This document shows positions 35,571-44,554 of a stretch of 64,000 nt of DNA, piece after piece (positions within the stretch are counted from its first letter, which is position 1; each line of letters opens with the position of its first letter). Under the pieces are notes generated by a model. It did not search any database. It had not been told where the DNA came from and saw nothing but the letters and a program-made list of their open reading frames with translations. The stretch comes from Ustilaginoidea virens. Its lineage: Eukaryota > Ascomycota > Sordariomycetes > Hypocreales > Clavicipitaceae. Position numbers and translations under genes: made by a program. Location: assembly GCF_000687475.1 (NCBI RefSeq), contig NC_057318.1, positions 3,658,001 to 3,722,000 on the forward strand, given 5' to 3'.

Positions 35571-36505
35571 CTTCTTGTTTTCCCTCGGTTACGCGCGTCA
35601 TCCATCTGGAGCATTTTTCCGGCGGCATTTACGGGCAACGTTATCCACAACCCATCTTTACATCATCAAGGTGCTGGTGCAGTATGCATTCATTAATTGG
35701 GAAATTTTTTTTTTTTTGGGCTTGTGTCACCCCCCTCACGTCTTTGGGATAATGCAGCGTCAGAATGCAAAAGGAGAGGGAAAGAGGGGAGAAGAGGGCG
35801 AGAAAATTGCTGAGCGATGAAACTGTAGATCCTGCTCCAGCTTCACTCAAGGAACAAGTGTCAAATAGAATCCATCGGCTCGGGGGCCAGACGACCATGT
35901 ATGGGCCGTCACGGTCACGGTACGCCGAAAGCGTCGACCGGTGTCAGCCGCGGAGGTTGCATTACTCGACCTCGACCGCCCGCCAGTGGAAAAGCAGCGA
36001 TGACGCAGAGCAGAAGCACTGTCGGAGGGCTCGCCTCACGCACGTCTCGGATACCGGATCGGCACACATGGTCTCCATATCGGGAAAGTCGGTGACGTCT
36101 CGTACGGCCACGGCGGCATGCACAGTGCGTTTCTCCAGCGAGACGGCCGTGTCGCTCATCCAGGACAACCAGATGAACAAGGGGGACGTGCTGGGAGTGG
36201 CACGGGTGGCAGGCATCATGGCAGCCAAGCGGACGGCAGACCTGATTCCGCTGTGCCACCCAATCAGCATATCACGCGTCACGGTCGACCTGGAGCCCGG
36301 CAAGCAAGGGGACAGCATCGAGATCCGGGCGACGGTGACGTGCGACGGCAAAACGGGGGTGGAGATGGAGGCCCTGACGGCAGCGTCGACGGCCGCCTTG
36401 ACCGTCTACGACATGTGCAAGGCGGTGGACAAGGGCATGGTGATTGACGGCGTTCGGGTCATTTTCAAGGAGGGCGGCAAGAGCGGGCGCTGGGAGGCGG
36501 ACTGA
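34208..36505 (+). CDS. cnxABC: Bifunctional MoaA-MoaC molybdenum cofactor synthesis protein (cnxABC type)
   Basis: First step of molybdenum cofactor synthesis: the MoaA domain (radical SAM GTP 3',8-cyclase) and the MoaC domain together convert GTP to cyclic pyranopterin monophosphate, needed for nitrate reductase, sulfite oxidase and related enzymes. Exon 1 34208..35526 and exon 2 35758..36505 give a 688-residue fusion. Radical SAM cluster: CNLRCVYC (Cys94, 98, 101). The second C-terminal cluster is CGSCNRLRITSDGNLKVC. MoaA ends MKNRPMILIGG, the conserved Gly-Gly tail. MoaC (about residues 530-688) has LIPLCHPISIS, CDGKTGVEMEALTAAS and VYDMCKAVDKGM. The basic N-terminus suggests mitochondrial import. 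The intron (231 bp, GTGAGC...GCAG) has a long T tract. Unspliced RNA would stop right after Gly-Gly, giving MoaA alone, while splicing gives GG-V and the fusion. The first ATG is 34208; a GTG lies just upstream. Confidence 0.9.
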
Positions 36506-37986
36506 TTGACCTGGCTGGTGCGGAAGTAAGGGGACATGAGTTTCGCAATCCTGCACGGGACGGCAACAGCGACAGCGACAGCGACAGCGACAGCAACAGC
36601 GACAACCGTGATGTGATTGATGCCTTGGATGGGCCGGGGCCCAACCGAGGGTCTGACCCCGCACACGGCACACTTGGACATGCATTTCATTACGCGACAA
36701 GTATTGAATTAGCCTCCCCGTGTGCCGCGCCTCGGTGGAACGCATCAAGCACAATGCTGGTGGTGACTGGACTCGGATTCTGCGCATCTCGAAAGTACGG
36801 ATAGCACGGCATCACCTGTGCGGTCTCTTTGAGAAAGAATGTGCGGCCAATCTCATCAATGGCCTTTATTTCTTCTGTCAGCCTAAAAAAGACATGAGGG
36901 GTAGGCTCAACCGATCTTCGAGCTTCGAGGGTCGAGCTTCGAGCGTCGAGCTTGGGGCTTCGAGCTTTCTTTCGACGCCTGCGTATTCCAGGATGCAATT
37001 GGTCTAGTCCGAGGGTGCGGCTCAACCGAGGCTTTTTTCGTCCGTTCCAGAATCCAGCCGTTACCACTTATTTAGTTGTGGCGGTGCAAGGCCGGACGGA
37101 CGGGGTGAAGATGGCGCAGAAGGCGCAAGGCTGGGAGGGTTCCACGTCGTCAGGCCAGGCCAGGCCAGCCAATCACGCGGCGCCGATAAGAGGTCAGAAG
37201 TAGGCCCAGCAGCAACTACCATACTGTACTCAGCAGCAAACACAAACACCGTGGAAAGCCGGTTCCAGCCCGTGATCCGGGAGTCTGGATGGACAGTGTT
37301 TAAGTTGCATTGGGCACATGTGTTGCGCCGGGCGCCGGGCCCAGTCCCCAGCTACCTTGGGTACCTCTGGCTGAGAGGCGGTCGCAGCAGCGAGAGGAGG
37401 GGTGGTGGTCAGGAGTCGAGAGCGTCGACTCGGACAGTAATGGGCGCCGCGCCGCTCTCGCTCTCGAAAAGAAGACTGTCATGAAGGTAGTCGCGTCTTT
37501 TCGGGGGGCAGCAGAAACGGCGGCGCGGTGCAATCACCTACACACCAGCATTCTCTGTGGTGGTGGCTTGTTTCATTGAGCAGCATTAGACTCTTATTAG
37601 TAGTACATGGCTCCGTGTTGTTTGCGATTTTCAAGTCCTTGCCTACCGAGCTACGTATAGAAGCTACGAATCATCAAATTATTGAGCAACGAACCTGTCC
37701 AATGATGCACCATGGAGCAGCATACGCCATGAGCATGTATGTGTGTACGTGTATATATATATATACATGGCGGCGATGTTCGGCCACGGTGTTTTGCAGC
37801 AGCAGCAGCAACACAAGCATATGTACATACCCATATCCTGAGCAAGCCTTGGCTCCCTTGGGTAGTTTGCCCCGCTCCAACAAGTGTCTTTCAGAACTTC
37901 ATTTCGCCGTATGGTAGGTATACTCGGTATATATATATATATATACATACCGTATACATTGTCTGCTGCAGAAATCTAGGCGCGCC
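36506..37986. other. Intergenic, 1.48 kb, simple repeats
   Basis: Contains a (GACAGC) tandem run (36565-36602), CGAGCTT-type imperfect repeats (36916-36968), a (CAG)-like run near 37797-37810 and TA/TATA runs at 37755-37767 and 37929-37944, the latter about 45 bp upstream of the secreted-protein gene, where it could serve as a TATA element. No gene is called. Confidence 0.45.
36565..36602. repeat. GACAGC tandem repeat
   Basis: Hexamer tandem copies in the 3' flank of the moaA-moaC gene. Confidence 0.8.
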
Positions 37987-38454
37987 ATGTTCGCAGCAGC
38001 GCTAGCCGTCCTCCTAGCCGCCGCCGCCGCCGCGGTGTCCCCGGCCGCGGCGCGTGACTACGCGCCGGGGAAACGCAACATCTGCGTCAAAGAGAACGGC
38101 ACCGGGAGCCCGATACTCTGGACGGGCAAGTTCTGCAAAACCCGCAACGGCTGGCCTTCCTCGGCCTTTGTCGGCAACGTCGAGTACCACCCGCCCATAT
38201 GCTGCTACGACATGGCCGCCTACGGAAGCTACCTGGAGGTGATCCAAGGCAGCGCTGCCGCGTGCGCATACGCCGACAGGTACGGCGTCAGCATGACGTA
38301 CATCACCAAAGTGCCGGGCCGCGACGGCGTGTACGACATCACCGTGGCCAACGCGCCGTACGGGACGGACACGTCCAAAACCCCCGGGCGGTACATTTGC
38401 AAGAGGGCAGCGGTGAACGAGTTGAGGTACTACGGAAATTATCCGTACAATTGA
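37987..38454 (+). CDS. Small secreted cysteine-rich protein, function unknown
   Basis: Intronless 155-residue protein of no family I recognise. The N-terminus is a clear signal peptide: [22 protein letters not shown], cleavage expected near residue 22 before RDYAPG. The mature part is about 133 residues with six cysteines (NIC, KFC, PICC, AAC, YIC), suggesting three disulfides, and one N-glycosylation sequon (ENGT). It is Tyr/Gly-rich with a C-terminal ELRYYGNYPYN. Small size, secretion signal and Cys content are the usual profile of fungal effector-like or surface proteins; function is inference. It sits alone between AT-rich microsatellites, unlike the housekeeping genes around it, and its body is GC-rich. 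A TATATATATATA run lies about 45 bp upstream of the ATG. Confidence 0.8.
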   Translation: MFAAALAVLLAAAAAAVSPAAARDYAPGKRNICVKENGTGSPILWTGKFCKTRNGWPSSAFVGNVEYHPPICCYDMAAYGSYLEVIQGSAAACAYADRYGVSMTYITKVPGRDGVYDITVANAPYGTDTSKTPGRYICKRAAVNELRYYGNYPYN

Positions 38455-39520
38455 GAAGATCATCCCCATGGCGGGTTTTGGTTGGGGGGGGGAGGAAAGC
38501 GGATGGATTTCTGTCATTTCTTTTCCATTCGACGTGTGGGAGCTACGTGGTCGGTAGGAAGTGTTTCTCGAGCAAGCATTAAACAGCATAAAACGTGTAT
38601 AAACCTGTATGTAAATGTGGCTAAAAGACTCTGAGGGTCTAATGTGAGTAAGATAATATCATTGCACTAAAAAGTTTGACGCCGCAAATTTATTAGTTTA
38701 GTACTATATAGGTATGTAACTGCCGATAAATATAGATGGCAGACGGGTCGGGTTCAGCAAAGCCAGATAAAGAGGTACCCTCTCCATACTGTTTCTGGAA
38801 TAAGGTGACTGACTTTCTGGAGCTGATGATGGCGCGTTTGAGATGGTGGCGCTGGCCCAGCCTCTTTGTGGGTCGCATTACTCAGCGTGACGAAATCGCT
38901 CGTCATGCTGGGCCTCGGAGCCGCGGGCAGGTACATATGTACCTGGACGGAGGGGCCTGGACGGAGGGGCCTGGCTGGCACTCTGCACCACGAGCGCCCA
39001 GCCCCCGTTGCCCCGTGCTCCCGCGCTCCGCGCTCCGCGCTCACCGGCCGGCTGCCGCTGGTGCGCAAACCAGCTTGCCGCAAGGGAACGAGCTCGACCA
39101 GTCAGTTGTCACTTGTTGGTTGCTGGTTGCTGGCTGCTGGTTGCTGGTTGCTGGCTGCTGGTTGCTGGTTGTTGGTTGATCTTTTTTTTTTTTTTTTTGT
39201 TCCCTCATTTTCCCGAGGCCCCCGTCGCAAGAGGTGCAAAGTTGAAAGTAGGTACCTAGGTACCTTGACGTTGGGGGCAAAGAGCAGGCCAAGCGGGGCT
39301 GGTGGCAGGTACAAACCCCTCCTTTGGTCCGCGAGTGATTCGCGCTGTGGGCCGGGGGTTGTACTTTCTCTGCTTGCCCTTTTGCCGACGGGGCGCCTCT
39401 CGGGAAGGGGGGGGGGGTTGCGCTGCGTCGTCGCCCGCGGTCCGGCGAGACAAGGCAGAAGATGGAAAGATGAAAAATAGAAAGCAGAAAGCAGAAAGCA
39501 GATATTTGTCGGGCGGGACG

Positions 39521-39608
39521 CTGCCTCGCTGCCTCGCTGCCTCGCTGCCTCGCTGCCTCGCTGCCTCGCTGCCTCGCTGCCTCGCTGCCTCGCTGCCTCG
39601 CTGCCTCG
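39521..39608. repeat. Tandem array of GCCTCGCT (8 bp)
   Basis: About eleven perfect copies of an 8-base unit. The unit length is not a multiple of three, so all frames cycle through the same peptide, which explains the long apparent minus-strand ORFs. Confidence 0.95.
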
Positions 39609-39669
39609 TCCGGATCGTGGCCCCCGGGGTTGAAGTCTTGGGAATCTTTTCCAAGTGACGAGGCCCCCC

Positions 39670-39722
39670 CCCCTGTCCCCTTCCTCTGTCCCCTTCCTCT
39701 GTCCCCTTCCTCTGTCCCCTGT
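39670..39722. repeat. Tandem copies of a CCTCTGTCCCCTT unit
   Basis: Three to four copies of a 13-base pyrimidine-rich unit between other repeats. Confidence 0.75.
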
Positions 39723-40145
39723 CCAAGTCCTGGTTCGGCGCCTTGCGGGCCTGGGCCGGACCAAGTAAGAAGCGGCCAGGCTGGTTCAATGCTTGACTCG
39801 CATGCCCCCGCCCCGCCCCGCCCCCCGCCCCCCGCCCCAGCAGCAAAGTGCCTTGGGCAGGCTTGGCGGGCAGTAAGCAGTGGGCGGTGGGCGCTGGCAT
39901 GCCCGCCCCGCCCCTTATGTGCTTTGCCAGCCAGCGCCACGCCAGCCAGCGCCAGCCAGCACCGGCACCGCGTCGTCGCCAATAGCCGCGCCGCGATAGT
40001 CAGCGACTCAGCGGTTGTCCGTGTCCTTCTAAAACACCCCCCATTCCCCATTCCCCATTCCCCCATTCCCCCATTCCCCCATTCCCGCCCTCCTCTTTGT
40101 CGGCTCGGCGCATCCGACCAGAACTTGGACTTTGCTTCATCCTTT

Positions 40146-40226
40146 TCTCTCACCTATCCACCCACCCATCCACCCACCCATCCCATCCATCCATCCATCT
40201 CATCCATCCATCCATCCATCCACCCA
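40146..40226. repeat. CATC/CCATCCAT microsatellite
   Basis: Interrupted tetranucleotide repeat in the presumed leader region of the FYVE gene. Confidence 0.8.
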
Positions 40227-40534
40227 TCATCATCATCCTGGCTGCCTGCTGCTGTCAGCTCAAACTCGTCCGCCTTGTTTTTTATTTTCTTTTTTAATTT
40301 TTATCCCCCCACCCCCCCCGTCCAAATCATCAGCAAGCCTCAGGAAGCAATCCGGTTCGGTGCGCGGCAGGCTCCGCCAGGCTGCGGTAAACCGCTTCGC
40401 GACGGCCAGCTTATTTTATTTTATTTACCCTGCCTGTTTCCCGTCTCTCGCCGCCGCCCGCCGCCCGCCGCCCGCCGCCCCCCCTCTCCGCCATCATCTT
40501 TCTGACGCGAACCACATACGTCGTCCTCACCGTG

Positions 40535-41605
40535 ATGGCAGCCGTCGAGCTCATCATGCCGACGCCTTCGTTTCAACACCACCAGCAACCGTGGCGCCTG
40601 CCGTCCAGCGCTCATGCTCGCCCTCACCACGCCCGCTCTCACTCCTGCAGAGCACCCCAGGGTCTGCCGGGCTCCCCCCTCGACACCGCGACCGACACCG
40701 CGACCGACACCGCGGGAATGTCCCAACATCACATCTGCTCTACCACCCCGCCCTCTCCCACCGGCCATCACCCTCAGCAGGCCGGCCGCCCCATGTACAT
40801 GCCCGCCGTTCTCCGCCGCTGCGACGAGTTTCCCGCTCCCAAGCCGACGAGATGCCGGACCGCCGGCTCTACCTCGTCCACCGACTCCGAGTCTCCCCTG
40901 CGACGGTCCAACATGGCCATCTTGAACAACATACCTGGCCTGGCCATGCTTGGCCAGCGTCTCTCCCGTCGCTCTCCCGCCGAGGCCGACAAGACGCTGC
41001 TGGAGGGGGAATGGAAGCTGGACGCTTTTCCCCAAGTCACGGGCATGCCCACCCGCTTGCACTGGAAGGTGGGGTTTTTCTTCTTTTTCTTTCCCTCTGC
41101 CTTTTTTCTTGTTTTTCTCTTTCAAATACCGATACCCGCCGGCGACCTGCGTGCGGAATGCAAGCAGAAAGAAGAAGAAAAAAAAAAAAAAGACGATGCA
41201 TTTCGGGCTAACATGCATGGCCCTTGGCAACAACAACAGCCCGACCCCGAGTCAACCGTCTGCGACGATCCCTCCTGCAAGCGCACCTTCAACTACCTTG
41301 TCAGACGGCACCACTGCCGGAAATGCGGCAACATCTTCTGCGACTGGCATTCCAGCGCCGTCCTCCCCCTCGACCAGGACGCCAAGTTCAACCCCCGCGC
41401 CGGGCCCTCGCGCACCTGCAACCACTGCTTCCAGCAGGCCAAGGCCCTGCACAGCAGGAGCAACAGCCAGACCTCGAGCTCGGCCTCGTCCGACGCCCCG
41501 CCGCCGACGCCCATCAACGCGCCCCCAACCCCCGGCGTGACGGCCCCCCACAAGCCCGAGGTGGCCGCCAGCGTCCCGCGCGACTGGAACTGGAGCACCT
41601 TTTGA
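40535..41605 (+). CDS. FYVE zinc-finger protein
   Basis: Predicted 299-residue protein ending in a FYVE-type zinc finger, a domain that binds phosphatidylinositol 3-phosphate on endosomes. Exons 40535..41068 and 41240..41605. The N-terminal half is disordered, rich in Pro, His, Ser and Thr, with a short DTAT repeat. The FYVE domain (about residues 186-240) starts CDDPSCKRTFNYLVRRHHCRKCGNIFC and ends RTCNHCFQQ; it has the basic RRHHCRKCG core and paired cysteines, but lacks the N-terminal WxxD motif. The C-terminus is Ser/Pro-rich and ends DWNWSTF. The intron (171 bp) is in frame and has no stop, so the unspliced reading frame is also open; splicing gives LHWK-PDPESTVCDD, the arrangement I expect in fungal relatives. 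The first ATG is 40535. Confidence 0.85.
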   Translation: MAAVELIMPTPSFQHHQQPWRLPSSAHARPHHARSHSCRAPQGLPGSPLDTATDTATDTAGMSQHHICSTTPPSPTGHHPQQAGRPMYMPAVLRRCDEFPAPKPTRCRTAGSTSSTDSESPLRRSNMAILNNIPGLAMLGQRLSRRSPAEADKTLLEGEWKLDAFPQVTGMPTRLHWKVGFFFFFFPSAFFLVFLFQIPIPAGDLRAECKQKEEEKKKKDDAFRANMHGPWQQQQPDPESTVCDDPSCKRTFNYLVRRHHCRKCGNIFCDWHSSAVLPLDQDAKFNPRAGPSRTCNHCFQQAKALHSRSNSQTSSSASSDAPPPTPINAPPTPGVTAPHKPEVAASVPRDWNWSTF

Positions 41606-43075
41606 CGCGACGGGGCGGGTTCTGGCATCATATGTGAATCATGAGGACGGGGAGGCCTGGCAGCGACGACACCCCATCGGGGAGAAGGGGGGGGGCGGGG
41701 GGCCGTCGGGAGAGAATGGTCAGCGCCGACAACCCCCCCCCCCCCCCCCCCCCTGCTGTGTCAAGGTGTGAGCGACCCGCGCAGCTGGATCTGTTTGGTG
41801 TTTTGTTTTTTCCTCCTTCTCTTCCTTTGTCTCTCTTCTCTTGTTGTCTTGTCTTTTTGTCTCGTTTTGTCTCGTTTTTGTGGTTTCCCAGCGCGGCGTT
41901 GGCACGGAAATTTCGAGCTGCGCGGCCCCCGTCCACTCACCCAGCGGATGCTGGCATGCCGAACAAGGTAGATCTGGACGGGCGGCGCAGGAGGCTCTGG
42001 GGTATTGTCTAGCCTCTCTTGGTTTCGGTTCGTCTCGTTTGTTTCTTTCGTTTCGTTTGTTTCGTTCGCTTCTTTTATCGTTTCCCATGGCACACGGTCC
42101 ATCGCAGCCCAACTCGGCAGAGAGGAGAGCCCGCTTGTTTCTTTTCTTTTTCATTCTTTGTCGTAGCGGTTAATAATACCCCCCCCGGGCTTGACGCGCC
42201 ACGCCGCGTCCCCAACCATGTCGAGATGGCTCTGCTTTGCTCTGCTTTACGGGGTTTATTTTTATTTTTATTTTTGTTCATTTTTTTTTACACACGTCTA
42301 TCGACGCTGTATTCACATCCAATTCGATACGCTGAATTCACGTGCAAGAACAACTGCTCAATGGCTGCGGCGCGTCTATATTGCTCGCGCCAACGGCGCC
42401 TGCTTCCCTCGGCGGGCGGCCTTCGCGCTCTGAAATGTACAATAAGCCCAAGGCGCCAGCCCGTTAGTCAAAAACACCCGGGCCTTGGTTGGAAATAGAC
42501 AAAGTCCTCCCCCCCCCCCCCCCCCCCCCCTTGACACCCTTTTTCTTTTCTTTGGTTGGGCTTTGCCCACCTGACGCCTCGAGTTGCCGACGGGAGGAAA
42601 ATGAATTGACATGACATGCTTGCTACCCGACTGAAAACCCCGGCCTGGACGTTCAAGACGAAAGAAACAGGAACCAGGAGACAGGAGACCGGAAACAGGA
42701 AACAGGAAACAAAAAAAAAACAGACAGAAACAGACTGGCAGAAACGTCGTGCAGCAGTGGAAATGCAGGCTTGTACAAGGACATCTATCCAACGTGGCTC
42801 GGCAAGGCTGGCCTGTGCCCCGTCATCTCTTTCTGATTCTTTGCGCCGGGCGCCTTGCCGTGATGCGTGATGCACAAGGAACGGAAGAGCCAAGAAAATA
42901 CTCTTGCCCAACGGCAAGTTCACCAAAATCCTTGTGGATGGATCCGGGAATGCGGGGAATGCGTGTCTGACGACGGTGGCCATGAATGCATCATCAGCAA
43001 ACCCGGCAAAAGGGACGGGGCGATCCAGTTGGCCAAGGTGGTCTGCGTTTACGGATTCCTCCGCCAGCAGAACCC
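41606..43075. other. Convergent 3' intergenic, 1.47 kb
   Basis: 3' flanks of the FYVE and elongase genes. C homopolymers lie at 41737-41753 and 42509-42530, TTTCGTTTGTTTCG copies near 42040-42068, and an ACAGGAAAC-type repeat at 42665-42712. Short ORFs are homopolymer-driven. No gene is called. Confidence 0.5.
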
Positions 43076-43268
43076 TCAGGCTCGTCGCCTCGGGCGCCCG
43101 TTCGCCTTTTTGGAAACCGCTTGGTCGGAATCGACGGAATCGACGCGCCCATTCACAACCATGTTCTCCCCACCATAGACCTCTCGCTCCAGACCACGAG
43201 CAGCGTCCCAGCCCGCCTTTTCGGCCAGAGCCACATTGCTAAGGCGACGGCTGGCCTTCCCCGCCGCC

Positions 43269-43309
<41 letters not shown>

Positions 43310-44554
43310 GGCTGTGCTTCGCTTGACGTAGCTGGCAATGAAGAAGCTGACAAAGAGGTACGTCAGAGGAGCTAGGTACAAGACGTTGACCCATATGGCA
43401 AATGTCTCGTTTGCCGTGGCAATGCAAGGCTGGGCGACGTAGGAGGTTTCGGCAATGAGCGCTGCTTTCGTGGCAGCGCCGGGGGCAGCGGCGGCGGCAG
43501 CAGCAGCGGGTTCCTGGGCCACGGAACCAAAGACCAGCTTCTTGAGCGAGTCCAAGGCATCCGTAGCCGCGGGCATGACGGATTTGGGAGCAGCGGTAGA
43601 CAAACGGCCAGGCTCCGTGGCAACCCTCGTGACGTTGATGGGAAGCACGTAGGTGACAAAGGAGTGTGCCATGGCGGTGGTGGCGCCGACCAGGAATTGG
43701 GTGATTTGCATGCTCGTCAGGGTTCGCTTGACAGCCACAGGCACGCGGACGGAAAAGGCCGTCAGGGTGTAGTAGGTGTACATGAGGGCGTGGATGAACG
43801 AGTTGAAGACAACAAAGACCCAGATGGGAGCAGACATGTACCGCATGCCGGCCCACATGCAGAGCATGGCGCCGGCGTGGTGGTACGTCTGCAAGGTGGA
43901 GCTGAATTTTCCCTTGGCAAGAATGATGAAGGTGTCGAGCACCTCGTAGAACTTGCTGAGGTAGAAAATCCAGCCGTAGTAGTTGAGGCCCTCGTTCCAG
44001 ATGCGGCCCATCTGCGTGTTGCTGGGTTGGTTCCCGTCCAGGCCGGCGAGCAGGGAGTCGGGCACCGCGCTGTCCCAGCGGCCAGAAACGTCGTCAAAGT
44101 AGAGGGAGCTCCCACCGCCGGGGGGGCCGTGGATGCGACACAGGCTGTCGGCCGAGGCGGCGATGCCGCCGGGTCCAAACGGGCTCACGAAGCTCCGTCG
44201 CATGGCGCCCAGCATGCCCCAAAACGTCCAAGCGGAGTAGACTGCGAGGAGAACATTGTGCAAGACGACAAAGGCGAAGAATGGCCTTGTTCTGCTCACG
44301 GCCCAGGGCTTCTTGTTCCGCGACGCGTTGAGCTTGTTGAGGGCTTTGGCTGCAACGGCGTAGAGAGCGGCAATGGTCAGAGGCACTCTGGCGTCGAGAG
44401 CGCCCTGGTAGATGCCACCGGGTATGTTGAAGGGTCGCATGAGGGAGATGGCCTCTGGAGCTGGCGACAGGGGCGTCGGCGCATCCGTAGGAGGGAAGCT
44501 GAAAAGGCGGGCATCAGGCATAGACGCCAACAGATAGCCGTCTGCGGCTGCCAT
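43076..44554 (-). CDS. ELO family fatty acid elongase (3-ketoacyl-CoA synthase)
   Basis: Endoplasmic reticulum enzyme that condenses malonyl-CoA with a long-chain acyl-CoA. Intronless, 492 residues, longer than the usual 280-350. Several hydrophobic segments are visible (LTIAALYAVAAK, FFAFVVLHNVLLAVYSAW, IWVFVVFNSFIHALMYTYY). The catalytic box reads LQTYHHAGAMLCMW (about residues 218-231): QxxHH rather than HxxHH, the form seen in one large ELO subgroup. Upstream is YYGWIFYLSKFYEVLDTFIILAKGK, the KxxExxDT signature. The extra length comes from an Ala-rich luminal insertion ([15 protein letters not shown]) and a cytosolic tail with 13 consecutive Asn. Start 44554 is preferred because the frame upstream translates an A/T-rich promoter. 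The acyl chain substrate cannot be read from sequence. Confidence 0.9.
43271..43310 (-). repeat. In-frame AAC (poly-Asn) microsatellite
   Basis: Thirteen AAC codons on the minus strand, in the cytosolic tail of the elongase just after the last membrane segment (VKRSTANNN). Confidence 0.95.

Larger units (their letters stand above)
38455..40534. other. Intergenic, 2.1 kb, dense tandem repeats
   Basis: Repeat-rich upstream region of the FYVE gene: TTGCTGG/CTGCTGG copies (39115-39177), a T tract (39182-39198), an 8-base GCCTCGCT array (39521-39608), CCTCTGTCCCCTT copies (39670-39722), CCCCG runs (39808-39838), ATTCCCCC copies (40041-40085) and CATCCATC runs (40146-40226). Long minus-strand ORFs here translate only repeats. 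No gene is called. Confidence 0.55.

Noticed and set aside
35765..36505. MoaC as a separate gene starting at ATG 35765
   Set aside because: The frame joins MoaA exactly through a GT-AG intron that keeps the Gly-Gly codons, and fused MoaA-MoaC genes are known in filamentous fungi. A separate start cannot be fully excluded.
39041..40153. 370-codon minus-strand ORF with repeated RQRGSEAA peptide, and overlapping ORFs
   Set aside because: Produced by the 8-base GCCTCGCT array and neighbouring repeats; all frames show the same kind of peptide and no domain.
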